A stretch of DNA of 64,000 nucleotides from CBDCXF01 sp965223755 (GTDB lineage Bacteria; Acidobacteriota; Thermoanaerobaculia; Multivoradales; JAHEKO01), in the NCBI GenBank assembly GCA_965223755.1, contig CBDCXF010000002.1:620001-684000 (forward strand), read 5' to 3'. Below, in pieces: positions 26,173 through 36,300 of this stretch (position 1 is the first letter of the stretch; each line of letters opens with the position of its first letter). The translations under genes were made by a program, and so were the position numbers. The notes under the pieces were generated by a model. It was not told the origin of the DNA. It made no database searches and worked only from the letters and a program-made list of their open reading frames with translations.

Positions 26173-27804
26173 TCAATAGGACGGCAGCCACATCAGGTCC
26201 CGAACCGCCTGCTCAAGATCATCCGGACGCGAACAACCGGCGGTTCGGTCAGTGAAAGCGATCTGTGCAACCGCCATCGCTATGACCCGTGACACCTCGC
26301 GAATGTTTGAAAGCGGTGGGTACAAGGAACCCGCTTCGAGCATCGCGAGCGTGACCTGATCGGCCAGACTCTGCGCCGCCGCCAAGAACATGCCGTCGGT
26401 GACGCGACTCGCTTGAGAAGCGACGACACCCAGCCCCACACCGGGAAAAATATAGGCGTTGTTGCCCTGCCCAGGTCTTCGTTCCCGGCCGTCCACAACC
26501 ACCGGGTCGAAGGGACTCCCCGATGCGAAGAGGGCGCGCCCCTCACTCCATCGATAGGCCTGTTCAGCCGTGCACTCAGCCTTCGAGGTTGGATTCGACA
26601 ACGCCATGATCACCGGCATGTCGTTGAGTTCGGCCACCCGGCTGACCACTTCCTCGCTGAAAGTTCCGGGCGCACCAGTGGCTCCGACCAGGACCTGGGG
26701 CTGAATGCGTTGTAGCGCCTCCATCAGATCGGCTGGCGCTTCATCCCGCGCGTAGGGCCGTTTGTGTTCGGCGAGGCGACCGCGACCCGCGGTTACCAGG
26801 CCTTGCGAATCGATAAAGCTCAGGCGGGATCGCGCTTCCTCCAGATCCAGCCCTTGATCGACCCATGAGTGCACCATGAGGTCGCCGATCCCGGTCGCCG
26901 CCGAGCCGGCTCCCACAAACATCACGTTGGTATCGACCCACGGCCGACCGGTCACCCGCGCCGAAGCCAGCACGCCGGCCAGCGCGACCGCCGCGGTGCC
27001 TTGGATGTCGTCGTTGAAACACAGAACTCGATCGCGATAGCGACGCAGCAAGGCGTAAGCGTTGGGGGTCAAGAAATCTTCGAACTGAATCAATGCCCTC
27101 GGGTAGGCGTCTTGGATTGCGGCCACAAACTCCTCGACCAATTCGTCGTAGGCGGCGCCCCTCACCCGCTGCTCGCGAATGCCGAGATAGAGCGGGTCTT
27201 CGAGCAACTCTTGATTGTCGGTGCCGACATCCAGCATCACCGGCAGGCACCAGTGGGGCGGAATTCCACCGCAAGCGGTATAGAGCGATAGCTTGCCGAT
27301 GGGAATCCCCATGCCGTTGGCGCCGAGATCGCCAAGACCCAGGATTCGCTCGCCGTCGGTCACGACAATGACGCGCACGTTTTGGTCCGGCCAATGGTCT
27401 AGAAGTTCGCGGATACGGCCGCGGTCGTTTGGGGTGACGTAGAAACCCCGCGCCTGACGATAAATGTGCGCGAATTCCTTGCAAGCCTGACCCACAGTCG
27501 GGGTGTAGATGAGGGGCATCATCTCCTCGATGTGGGAGATCACCGTGTGGTAGAAGAGGCGCTCATTGCGTCCTTGAAGAGCCGCTAAGAAGATGTAGCG
27601 CTCGATATCGGATTCCTTGCGGCGGATGTTTTCGAGCGTCCGTGCGACCTGTTGCTCGAGCGAGCTGACGGCGGCTGGGAGAAGTCCCCGGAGGCCGAGG
27701 CGATCGCGCTCCTCGTCACTGAAACCCGTTCCTTTGTTGAGCCAAGGACTACGCAATACATCGACACCGCGCAACGAGATCGAATTGGAATCGGGATCTT
27801 TCAT
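26173..27804 (-). CDS. maeA: NAD-dependent malic enzyme
   Basis: A 543-aa oxidative decarboxylating malate dehydrogenase giving pyruvate and CO2, cytoplasmic. The N-terminal domain shows YTPTVGQACKEFAHIYR (with catalytic Tyr) and VIVVTDGERILGLGDLGANG; the metal/substrate Lys lies after GIPIGKLSLYTACGGI, then FEDF and CFNDDIQGTAAV provide acidic metal ligands. The NAD domain has MFVGAGSAATGIGDLM, and MALSNPTSKAECTAEQAY is near residue 400. Length and motifs fit the large (SfcA/MaeA) type. The bstA gene begins 25 nt downstream. Confidence 0.93.
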   Translation of the reverse strand: MKDPDSNSISLRGVDVLRSPWLNKGTGFSDEERDRLGLRGLLPAAVSSLEQQVARTLENIRRKESDIERYIFLAALQGRNERLFYHTVISHIEEMMPLIYTPTVGQACKEFAHIYRQARGFYVTPNDRGRIRELLDHWPDQNVRVIVVTDGERILGLGDLGANGMGIPIGKLSLYTACGGIPPHWCLPVMLDVGTDNQELLEDPLYLGIREQRVRGAAYDELVEEFVAAIQDAYPRALIQFEDFLTPNAYALLRRYRDRVLCFNDDIQGTAAVALAGVLASARVTGRPWVDTNVMFVGAGSAATGIGDLMVHSWVDQGLDLEEARSRLSFIDSQGLVTAGRGRLAEHKRPYARDEAPADLMEALQRIQPQVLVGATGAPGTFSEEVVSRVAELNDMPVIMALSNPTSKAECTAEQAYRWSEGRALFASGSPFDPVVVDGRERRPGQGNNAYIFPGVGLGVVASQASRVTDGMFLAAAQSLADQVTLAMLEAGSLYPPLSNIREVSRVIAMAVAQIAFTDRTAGCSRPDDLEQAVRDLMWLPSY

Positions 27805-27911
27805 TTCGCTCGTGCAAGGATGCGTTGCCCTAGCATACCGGCGTCGCGGCGGCTCCTCGGGTTACAGTATGCGCCGCAGGGAAGCCGCTGAAAAACCCAG
27901 GAGACAGCCTG

Positions 27912-28673
27912 TTGATCGTCCTACTTTCACCCGCAAAAACTCTCGACGAGACGCCCACCAACGGCCTGCCGACGACCCAGCCCTGGTTCGAGGACGACAC
28001 TCGAACACTGCTGGAGTACTGCCGCCGACTTTCGGCCGATGATCTCAAGAGCCTGATGAAGATCAACGACTCTCTCGCCGAACTCAACCACGATCGGTTC
28101 CAGGCGTTGTCGTTTCCTTTCAGCAAAGACAATGCAAAACCGGCGGTACTGACCTTCAAGGGCGATGTCTATCGCACTTTGGACGCTGCTTCGCTGAGCC
28201 AGGATGACCTTCTCTACGCCCAAGATCACCTCCGCATCCTTTCGGGTTTCTATGGACTTCTGCGGCCGCTCGACCTCATGCAGCCCTACCGGCTCGAAAT
28301 GGGCACGCGCCTGGCGACCGATCGCGGCGCCAACCTCTATGACTTTTGGGGTACTCGGTTGGTGGAACGGATCAACCAAGAGTACCAACAGCGCCCCTTT
28401 GCCGCGGTGCTCAACCTTGCCTCCAACGAGTACTTCAAAGCGGTGCCGACCGAGCACCTCGCGCCGCCCTTGATTCAAGCATCGTTCAAAGAAATCCGTG
28501 ACGGCCAACCCAAGACCATCGCCATCTACGCCAAGAAGGCGCGCGGCTCGATGGCGCGCTTTCAGATTCGCAATCGGATTGAGGATCCTGAAGGGCTCAA
28601 AGATTTCGCCGAAGACGGCTACGCACTCGATTCGACGCTGTCGACGGACAGTGACTTGGTCTTCGTTCGCTAG
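27912..28673 (+). CDS. yaaA: YaaA peroxide-stress protein
   Basis: A 253-aa protein of the YaaA/DUF328 family, which limits damage under peroxide stress by lowering unincorporated iron in E. coli. The start is TTG, reading IVLLSPAKTLDETP directly after, with AGGAG a few bases upstream. Other family landmarks are YRTLDAASLSQDDLLYAQ, RILSGFYGLLRPLDLMQPYR and LASNEYFKAV. Its stop overlaps the stop of the convergent hydrolase gene through CTAG. Confidence 0.9.
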   Translation: MIVLLSPAKTLDETPTNGLPTTQPWFEDDTRTLLEYCRRLSADDLKSLMKINDSLAELNHDRFQALSFPFSKDNAKPAVLTFKGDVYRTLDAASLSQDDLLYAQDHLRILSGFYGLLRPLDLMQPYRLEMGTRLATDRGANLYDFWGTRLVERINQEYQQRPFAAVLNLASNEYFKAVPTEHLAPPLIQASFKEIRDGQPKTIAIYAKKARGSMARFQIRNRIEDPEGLKDFAEDGYALDSTLSTDSDLVFVR

Positions 28674-29431
28674 TCGGTCGCTTCGTTGGTGCCCGCTGGG
28701 GACACCGAGGCGTTGGCTTGCTGCGCCGCCGCAAACAAAACCGGACTGAAGTCGGCGGGGATGCCCCCGGTCGCGATCTTCTCAGCCACGCTGGGATCCG
28801 CGGCGCATCCTGCGACCAAGCCTTCGCACATGACGAGTGCCGCCAACAGGCTGCCCAGGCCGCTGGGATGGAATCGATCCGGGTTGTAGAGCTGTAGGCT
28901 CGGTTCGACCTCCCAGGCCCGCAGCCATGCGACCCCAACTGGAAACAAAAGACCGTCGATCTCCAACGCGGCGGTGCGGTAGGAGTCAATGACCCCATCA
29001 AAATCAAAGGACCGAGACGCGGCCGGCCACACCATGTAGATCGCCGGCTCGGCACCCAGATCGCGAATGCGCCGAGCAAATTTCTTCGAGTAGCGCAGCA
29101 ACGAGGGCCGACCCTCGGTTGCCGAAGGCCCTTGTTGCAACACCACGAAGTCCCACTCTCTGGAGGCCAGGGCCTTGCGCGTCGACCGCGCGGCCCAGTG
29201 ATCCTGCAACCCCCAGTTCGGGTGCGCTGCCGATTCGATCTTCCCGACTTTCGTGCCAGTTGCCGTCAGAAGCTCTTCAACCAATCGAGGCAGATCGTTG
29301 GCGTAGGTCAGGCTGTTGCCGATAAAGAGGATGTCGAGAGCCTCATCCTCGGCGGCCCGCGCGGGTGACAAAGGGCCGGCCAGGGCGACGAACACTAGCC
29401 ACGACGCCGTCTTGGTCAGCTTAGAGATCAT
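28670..29431 (-). CDS. secreted SGNH-type hydrolase
   Basis: A 253-aa exported protein (signal peptide to about residue 26, SPARA). Block I is LFIGNSLTYANDLP with the serine nucleophile, block V is DRFHPS with the Asp-His pair, and VLQQGP is the intermediate Gly/Gln block, all as in SGNH/GDSL esterases and related lipases. An esterase or deacetylase role in the periplasm or outside is expected; the substrate is unknown. The start overlaps the csaA stop by ATGA. Confidence 0.8.
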   Translation of the reverse strand: MISKLTKTASWLVFVALAGPLSPARAAEDEALDILFIGNSLTYANDLPRLVEELLTATGTKVGKIESAAHPNWGLQDHWAARSTRKALASREWDFVVLQQGPSATEGRPSLLRYSKKFARRIRDLGAEPAIYMVWPAASRSFDFDGVIDSYRTAALEIDGLLFPVGVAWLRAWEVEPSLQLYNPDRFHPSGLGSLLAALVMCEGLVAGCAADPSVAEKIATGGIPADFSPVLFAAAQQANASVSPAGTNEATD

Positions 29432-29769
29432 CCCAAACGACTGCCGTTGGGGACCTCGCGCTCCGGAACGACGAGAACGACCGCTCCGTCGTCGCGATAG
29501 AACCCCGTCACCAGAACCTCAGAGCGCATGGGCCCGATCTGCATGGGCGGGAAGTTGGTCACGCCGACGACCTGGCGGCCGACGAGTTCTTCCGCCTTGT
29601 AAAGAGTGGTGATCTGGGCGCTGGCTTTCTTGACCCCCAGGTCGGGACCAAAGTCGACCTTCAGTTTGTATGCGGGTTTCCTCGCCTCGGGAAACGGGTC
29701 CGCCTTGACGACAGTGCCGACGCGAATCTCGACCGCCTCAAAGTCCGCCCACTGAATCGTTTCGCTCAT
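29428..29769 (-). CDS. csaA: CsaA-like tRNA-binding-domain protein
   Basis: A 113-aa OB-fold protein, essentially one EMAP/Trbp111-like tRNA-binding domain, the normal size for CsaA. Segments FEAVEIRVGTVVKADPFPEA, YKLKVDFG, KASAQITTLY and VVGVTNFPPMQIGPMRSEVL are diagnostic. CsaA has chaperone-like and export-linked activity in Bacillus; in other bacteria the role is unclear. The ATG at 29769 gives the family-typical start; 21 extra upstream codons have no support. It overlaps the SGNH hydrolase gene by ATGA. Confidence 0.88.
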   Translation of the reverse strand: MSETIQWADFEAVEIRVGTVVKADPFPEARKPAYKLKVDFGPDLGVKKASAQITTLYKAEELVGRQVVGVTNFPPMQIGPMRSEVLVTGFYRDDGAVVLVVPEREVPNGSRLG

Positions 29770-29865
29770 GGCAACGATTGTACGAGGCGATCCTTTGAAT
29801 TGGCCCAAAATTGAAAAGAGGGGGCCTTGCACCCCGTCTTGCAGGATCCCGCTGAGATCGACCAG

Positions 29866-30585
29866 CTATCCGACGGCCAGATCGGCCGACGACATATCCA
29901 CCGTCACCATAAAACCGGTGGTGCCGTTGAATTCGAAGGCTTGTTCGCCAACCTTCCAAGTCTCGACCTCGTTGGGCATCATCTTGAATCCGCTATTGCG
30001 CGGCGCACCAAAATAGGCGACGTGCTGGAGAATGCCGGTCTCACCGTCCATGCCTTCCCAGGCGTTGAGGATGATGTGCGCGTTGTCGCCACCGGCCAGT
30101 TTCGCCTCAGCGCGATCCTCGTCCGCCACCCATTCGATTTCAGCGTCTTCAGCGACTTCGAAAGATTTCCAGGAGACCGGGAAGATGTGAGTGAGCGCGG
30201 TCGCCACGCCTTGCTTCTGCGCGTCCGTGGTTCCCGGAGCAAACGTCACCACCGCCCATTCGGTCTCGCCGTCTTCCCAGTTGTCGCCCAGATCGCCAGC
30301 GACCCAAAACTTGACCCCCGACAAATCGGTGTCGCCGTGGTGTCCTTCATTCACTTTGTAGGCCATGTTGAATTTACAGAAGTGTTCGCCGTCGTGCTCC
30401 GCGTGCGAAGCCGGTTCGGTGTTGAAGTAACACTGGCAGAACATCGGACAACTGCATGCTTCGATGACGGTGCCATTGAAGTGCCAATCGGCGCCTTCAC
30501 TGGCGATCAGAATCGGCGCGACGACCAGGGACAGCGCTGCAACACTGCCCAGCAAAATCCTCGCTAGTGGATATCTCCGGCGCAT
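29866..30585 (-). CDS. exported DUF1326 protein
   Basis: A 239-aa protein with an N-terminal hydrophobic signal (LLGSVAALSLVVAPILIAS) and the DUF1326 hallmark EACSCPMFCQCYF, whose cysteines may bind metal. The body (NMAYKVNEGHHGDTDLSGVK, THIFPVSWKSFEVAED, YFGAPRNSGFKMMPNEVE) is typical of the family, which lacks a proven function. Exported forms such as this are less common than cytoplasmic ones. GGAGG lies upstream of the ATG. Confidence 0.8.
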   Translation of the reverse strand: MRRRYPLARILLGSVAALSLVVAPILIASEGADWHFNGTVIEACSCPMFCQCYFNTEPASHAEHDGEHFCKFNMAYKVNEGHHGDTDLSGVKFWVAGDLGDNWEDGETEWAVVTFAPGTTDAQKQGVATALTHIFPVSWKSFEVAEDAEIEWVADEDRAEAKLAGGDNAHIILNAWEGMDGETGILQHVAYFGAPRNSGFKMMPNEVETWKVGEQAFEFNGTTGFMVTVDMSSADLAVG

Positions 30586-30735
30586 TCGATACCTCCTTGC
30601 GTCGCCCTTGGGGCGGATGGTTTGTCGGGCGACGGTGACTCTCTTCGAGGCCGGCTCCCGCTTCGGAAAACTGAAACCAACATAACGACAGAAACGCCAA
30701 CGGTCAAGAAGATTCCGTTGCGGCGGACCACCCCT

Positions 30736-30783
30736 CCCAGATCTTTCGACTCCTGCGCTGCGCTCAGTCGCTCAAGATGACAT
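30736..30783. repeat. dispersed intergenic repeat of the CHPERSEG kind
   Basis: The stretch with TTCGACTCCTGCGCTGCGCT and CAGTCGCTCAAGATGACA has the form of a dispersed intergenic repeat known from many soil bacteria, which often yields false ORFs reading like CHLERLSAAQESKDLGG on the minus strand. Only one copy is seen in this window, so the assignment rests on recognition of the pattern. Confidence 0.45.
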
Positions 30784-30827
30784 GTCCTGTCGTTTCCGCC
30801 GCAAGTCGCAGATCGAAGTGAAGGCAC

Positions 30828-31757
30828 CTAGCTCCGGCGTCGAGCTCGAAGCTCGCGGGGGAGGAGCGCCGAATAGAGAAAATCATGGGTGGGAACCTCG
30901 ACTCCGAGTTCTCGCCCTAGGCGAACCATGGTGCCGTTCAAGGCTTCGAGCTCCGTGCGCCGACCGGCGGCAAAATCCCGCTGCATCGAACTGGTTCCGT
31001 CTTGGGGCAATTTGTCCACGAAGGCCAAGGATCGCTCGGTCACATCGTCTTCCAGAACGACTCCCGCGGCCTGTGCCACAACGATCACTTCATCCATCGC
31101 CGAACGCAGCAAGTCGCGCGTAGCCAGCGTCGACCTCAGTTCGCCCATCGGCACCTGGGCTACCGAGCTGACGCCGGCGACCGGAGCGAAGAAGTAAAAC
31201 TTCCTCCAGATGACCGCCTCGATCTCTTCACTGGCGTGGACTTTTAGTCCCTTTGCTGCGTCGAGTACGGCGGCTAAGTCTTCGGCTCGAGCCGACGAAC
31301 TCGCGCTCAATTCACCGACAATGACGGTGGGATCCGCTCCGACATGGCGAATGACGCCTGGCTTCTCGATGAAGCTGATGATGCGGCAGCTCCCACCCAG
31401 TACACGTTCCTGCCCGAACTCGGTAGCGATCTGCTCCGCTGCTTGAACGCCATTCTGCAACCCAACCAAGACCGTGTTGTCGCCGACCATCGGTCCGACG
31501 GCCTCCAACGCGGCCGGCAACTGCCAGGTTTTGGTGGCCAGAACCACCAGGTCCACTTCACCGATCTGCCCGGCGTCATCGGTCGCTTGGACCTCCACGT
31601 CGGCGTCGCCCAGCGGGCTCCTCACCTGCAGGCCGGTGGTGCGGATGGCATCTAGATGCGCCCCGCGCGCCAGCAGCGCCACGTCGAGGCCGGATTCGGC
31701 CCAACGAACGCCGAAGTAGCCGCCCACACCTCCAGCTCCCACCACCGCTACTCGCAC
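30828..31757 (-). CDS. panE: 2-dehydropantoate 2-reductase-like enzyme
   Basis: A 309-aa NADPH-dependent ketopantoate reductase-like protein of pantothenate synthesis. The Rossmann motif VAVVGAGGVGGYFGVRWAE is at the N-terminus. The conserved catalytic lysine is expected in IEAVIWRKFYFFAPV, with MDEVIVVAQAAGV and VPTHDFLYSALLP near the end. The start is read as GTG at 31757 (a TTG precedes it) behind a GGGGAG sequence. Other ketopantoate-reductase-like enzymes share this fold, so the exact substrate is not certain. Confidence 0.82.
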   Translation of the reverse strand: MRVAVVGAGGVGGYFGVRWAESGLDVALLARGAHLDAIRTTGLQVRSPLGDADVEVQATDDAGQIGEVDLVVLATKTWQLPAALEAVGPMVGDNTVLVGLQNGVQAAEQIATEFGQERVLGGSCRIISFIEKPGVIRHVGADPTVIVGELSASSSARAEDLAAVLDAAKGLKVHASEEIEAVIWRKFYFFAPVAGVSSVAQVPMGELRSTLATRDLLRSAMDEVIVVAQAAGVVLEDDVTERSLAFVDKLPQDGTSSMQRDFAAGRRTELEALNGTMVRLGRELGVEVPTHDFLYSALLPRELRARRRS

Positions 31758-31877
31758 CAACCACTCCCCTCGCTCGGCAAACTCTCCCGCATCTCGTAGC
31801 GCAGCGACCGCTCGTCGAATCGCTCCAACACTCGGCGGTGCCGGATGCGGGCGATCACCGTGCGGCTCTGCTCGGCA

Positions 31878-32396
31878 TCAACCTGACGCCTCTCCAGCAT
31901 CGCCGCCGAATAAAGACACCGGCGTGATGTGTCCCCACTGCATCAACAAACTCAAGTTGTCCCACTCCACCCATATCTCAGCGACCTTGCCACCCTCTAC
32001 ACGCAACGTCGAAATGAACGAGATCGACCCGTGCTTGTTCGAAGGCGGGAAAGGTCCGGATTGCCCAGATTGAGTCCCTGAGTACGTTGCGTGCACCGCG
32101 ACCATGTCCGCAGCCGAGAAAATCTGGTTTACCTCGATGCTTGAGTTCGGCACGGCAACGAAGTCCTGCCCAAGAAAAGCTTTGAACTGATCCAAGGTCG
32201 TGATCTCGAGCCCTGGCGTGGCGTCGCAGTGGCGCTGAACGTCATCCGAGACCATCTGATCCAATGCGTCCAGGTGACGACTGTTGATCGCTTCGATCAT
32301 CGCCAGGACGACTTCCTCCACGGAAGCGATCTCCTCCGGCTGAGCTGGCGCCACCATGAAAAGGCAAAGTGCGACAGACGGGAGCAAGGGTTTCAT
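31878..32396 (-). CDS. exported SnoaL-like protein
   Basis: A 172-aa protein with a short signal peptide (LPSVALCLFMVAPAQPEE) and an NTF2-like alpha+beta barrel of the SnoaL type: VEEVVLAMIEAINSRHLDAL, LDQFKAFLGQDFVAVPN, MVAVHATYSGTQSG and VAEIWVEWDNLSLLMQWG. Members of this fold range from ester cyclases to catalytically inert binding proteins. An exported form is notable; substrate unknown. Confidence 0.75.
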   Translation of the reverse strand: MKPLLPSVALCLFMVAPAQPEEIASVEEVVLAMIEAINSRHLDALDQMVSDDVQRHCDATPGLEITTLDQFKAFLGQDFVAVPNSSIEVNQIFSAADMVAVHATYSGTQSGQSGPFPPSNKHGSISFISTLRVEGGKVAEIWVEWDNLSLLMQWGHITPVSLFGGDAGEASG

Positions 32397-32508
32397 GAGT
32401 ACCTCCTTTGCAATCTTGCTTCCGATTGTAGCGAGGTCCCGTTTGGCAGAGACTCCGCAAGCCGCGGCTCTCGGTCTTGTCGTAACCTATTCAGTGGCAG
32501 GAGGAATC

Positions 32509-33153
32509 ATGAAGACTCGATATTTGATCTGCATCGTTGCCGTATCCATGTTCATAGTCGCCGCCAGCTCGGCAACCGGCATTACTTCCGTCCAGCGCCA
32601 TCCTGACGCTCCGGCTGAGGTCGATCAATTCGGACGACTGGTTGGTAGCTGGGACTGCAAAGGTGCCAATCGCCAACAAGACGGATCGTGGAAAGAAAGC
32701 CCCGGCATCGAGCGCTGGGACTGGTTTTACATCTTGGATGGCTACGCCATCCAGGATGTCTGGCGCCCCGACATCGAGGCTAATCCCAACGCCTCACAGG
32801 GAACCAATCTGCGTTCCTTCAATTCAGAGACCGGATTTTGGGAAGTCATCTGGACCACCCAGAAGCGGGCCCACATCGAACACTATCGGGCTGCAGCCAG
32901 CGGTGATGACATCAACATCTACGCTGAGAGGCCCGCCAGCCCGAACTTTCCCCGGCACTTGATGCGCATCACCTTTCACAACATCTCGGACGACCACTTT
33001 GACTGGCGGTACGAGTCCTCCGGCTTGACCGACGGCCAAGATTGGACCGCAGTCGCCCGACTCTCGTGCGACCGCGTGGATGCCGAGGGACCTTTCAGCG
33101 ACTTCCCTGATATCGACGGAGGCGGCATGCGTCCCGACGATTTTCCTCGCTAG
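32509..33153 (+). CDS. exported DUF1579-like protein
   Basis: A 214-aa exported protein; GGAGG lies 4 nt before the ATG at 32509 and a signal peptide starts there (YLICIVAVSMFIVAASS). The body resembles the lipocalin-like DUF1579 group: FGRLVGSWDCKGANRQ, GIERWDWFYILDGYAIQDVW, TNLRSFNSETGFWEVIW and FHNISDDHFDWRYESS. Function unknown; ligand binding is likely from the fold. Confidence 0.72.
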   Translation: MKTRYLICIVAVSMFIVAASSATGITSVQRHPDAPAEVDQFGRLVGSWDCKGANRQQDGSWKESPGIERWDWFYILDGYAIQDVWRPDIEANPNASQGTNLRSFNSETGFWEVIWTTQKRAHIEHYRAAASGDDINIYAERPASPNFPRHLMRITFHNISDDHFDWRYESSGLTDGQDWTAVARLSCDRVDAEGPFSDFPDIDGGGMRPDDFPR

Positions 33154-33379
33154 CTCTCACGCGCCTTCAATGAACCGCAAACGTGCGTAAAAGAGCTACT
33201 CCCATATTCGGCCAAATTAGCAACGCTGTCTATTGATGGCACCGACGAACCTGAACGTCGCCGGGGCTCGGACGGCCATCTAGGACAGAGCCGCTGCAGA
33301 AGCCGCGTTTCTTGCAGAGCTTCGTTCTTGAGGGCGCGTCTCAACACCCCAGGGATATCTCAGTCACACCATAGTCGGC

Positions 33380-36300
33380 CTAAGGATCAGCGCCAGCGGT
33401 GATCCAGGACTCGATCGAGTTGATCGACGCCGCGTTGGGAGAACCTGAGGGGGCCATCTGAGCGAAGGGCCCACCGTATCCAGCAGCACCGGGGTTGCCG
33501 TTGATGAAGAACACCAAGAAACTCTGGTTGGTGTTCCCCGGTTCGACCAGATCCATCGCTACTCCAGCGCTCTGCGCCGGTTGGTTTACCAATTCTGGAT
33601 GCGAGAACCCAGCGTCCAATCGCAGGCCACCGTCCGGGCTGCTGCCTGTGTGGCACGCGGTGCACGGAGTGGTGCCACTGCCCACGCCTTCGAAAATAGG
33701 CTGAATGGTCCCGGAGAAGAAGGTCACTGGGGTCACACCCCCAGCGGTGTACTCTCCGCACTTGTCGCCCACCCAACCTGTGCCCGATCCGTAGGTGTCA
33801 CCGTAGCTCTGTAGTTGAGCCACCTGGCTGGGACCGACGCTGGTCCAGAAGAGTTCGTGGGTGCGCTTCGCATGCGGCATCACGCCCTCGACACAGACGC
33901 GGGCTTCAACCGACCCGAGTAAGCCCTGGAAGTCGGCGTGAGTGTCGAACTCAAGCACGGCCACCGGATTGGTGACGTGGCAGGTGCGACACGAACGGGC
34001 AATGACATGCCTGTACATGTCCTGTTGCGCGCCCTCCGCCGCCCAGCCAGTGAGGAAGAAATCCTCGTCTTGATCTTGCGGAACACCACCAGGATACATT
34101 TCGCCGATGACGTTGCGCACCGAGGATCCCACCGGCTCGGTCGCGACAACCAAGTCGTTGAGGTCTTGAATCTCTGCCTGTTGGTTCGCTTTGTTGAAGT
34201 TGACGTCGGTGTTGGGAAACACGAATGCCGCGGTATCGAAGGGCAGAAAGCGCGCGCCCAATTTCACATCAGCAAGACTCGCGAACGTCGGCGTGCCAAC
34301 GGTGGGACCGCTCGGATAAGCGCCGCCATGGCAAACGAGGCATAGCTGCGGCAGGGGCCGTGCGCCCTCACCGTCGAGATCGGCCTCGAGCAAGAGCGCA
34401 TCCCCGGTGCCGTTGTAGGTGAAGAACTTGACCGTCTGCTGGGCGTCGAGGACCTCTTCATTGCCGGGCGTCGCGGGGTCGTCGCAAGCCGTTTCGATGG
34501 GCGAAAACTCCATTGCAACAGTCGCGAATCGACCATTGTCCGCCAACGCATCGTTGGCGTCGTCTTGATCGGGCGCCGCTTCACTGCCGTAGTTCGAGAC
34601 GTAGCACGCGACGTTGATGCCGTCCTGAGTGCAAGTCATGTCTCGACCGAAACCGAGATCGAAGTTGTTGGCGTAGACGGCGCGTGGATCTCCCGCGGCG
34701 AAGTTGTTGGTGGCAATGAAGTCCGCCAGCGTTGTGCGCTTGGAACAAGGATCGGCCTGGGCATAGTAGTCCAGTGCCGCCTGCTCCAGTGCCGCGAGGG
34801 CTGGATTGGTCGGATCGGAGGCCTCAAGCTCACTGAGGTTGGTCGCCTCGAACGTGTACAGACCCTCCAGAAACGGTCCACCCGCGGGCGGCAGTGAAAT
34901 CGGTGCGAGCGTGACCTCCGTCGAGCAAGCGTCATAGGGAGGACCGGCGGGAAGATTGGGGTTGGTTGGGTTCTGCTTTCCGCCCGTATTCACTACAAAG
35001 ATCCCGTAGGGAAAATCGGTGGTCGGGTCGTAGGGCACTAGGGTGATGTTGATGTTCTCGGGCAGGTTGTAAATCACGTGCTCGGTGGTCGTTGATTGGT
35101 CTACCAAACGGTCGAGAACCTTGGGAGCTGCGCCGCTCGGCTGCGGAACGGTCACTTCCATGCGATAACTGCTCGGGAGCGCCGGACTGAGCACGCGGAC
35201 GCAAGATTGGTCCTCCTTCAGGGTGTCCGCATTGATTGAAGAAAAGTGCTCGACAGCCCCAACGTAGGCGTTGCCGACCAAATTCATTACGCCTTCTTCC
35301 CTCCAGACGCCAGCAATTTCGTCGTAGCTCAAGAGCGGTATTGAAGCTGGTTCGGGACCCGGCGCAGCCAACTGACTTGGATCCACGGGAATGGTAATTT
35401 TGGCACTGGATCCGGGTCTCAAATTGAGCGGCGTTCCGCCTTGATCTAGGGTCACAAACCCCGCACCATAACTCTGCATCACCGCCGTGTCGCCTCCTTG
35501 GCGCGTCGCGGTGAAGTCGCCTGGCATCTGGTCGGGCGACTCGAGATCGACCGTCGCCAACGAAACCGTCACCAGGCCGGCGGGGGCGTTGCCGGAGCCG
35601 TCGACGATCGAGTTAGCTGGAATCTCGACCGAGATCCCCGGGCCACACTGTTTGTCCCGCTGCGACTTCCCGGGAAGCAGCACGGGGCCATTGCGGCGAT
35701 CGAACGCGGACACCACGGTGCTCCTGCCATCCTGATACTGCGGGTTCTCAAAAAGATTGGGGAAGCGGTCCCAGTGGATCCGGTCAGTTGCGCGCCCGAG
35801 GCAATCTCGAGACGAGCGATCGTGGACGACCACGATGTCCTGCGTCGGATCGACAGTCGTCTGCATCGCGCGCAACAGGGTCCAGCGACCTCCGGTGTGC
35901 GGACCGTCGTAGATCTTGGAGATAAAAGCGTATCCGGCGGCACGGATGGTCAGCACGTAGCGATCCTCCTCCGCGGTGTGGAGAGAAAAATAGCCATCGG
36001 CTCCAGTCGTGGCGGTCGTTCCGTTGACATTGACGGTGGCGCCAGCCACGGCGGGCGAGTCCGTGCCTCGCACCTTTCCTGAAAACCGAACCCCTTTGCC
36101 ATCGACGCGAAGAGAAAGCGCGGACTCCGCGTAGCCACCTCTTGAATCGAAAGCGGCGACGCGAACCGCATAGTGGCCGGGCGCAGCCGGCAGTTTCCAC
36201 TCCACTGTGTCACTGGTGGTGCTGCTGAGCGTTCCCGCATCCGTCTTCCAACTAAAGGAAACAGCGTCACCATCTGGATCCTGGGCGCGGGCGACCAGCT

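Noticed and set aside
30564..30827. 87-codon frame on the minus strand upstream of the DUF1326 gene
   Set aside because: Its first part is the translation of a dispersed intergenic repeat, a common source of false proteins.
31748..31900. 50-codon frame between the SnoaL-like gene and panE on the minus strand
   Set aside because: It overlaps both neighbours by a few bases, which could mean coupling, but it has no clear RBS, no signal and no recognised family. Not strong enough to call.
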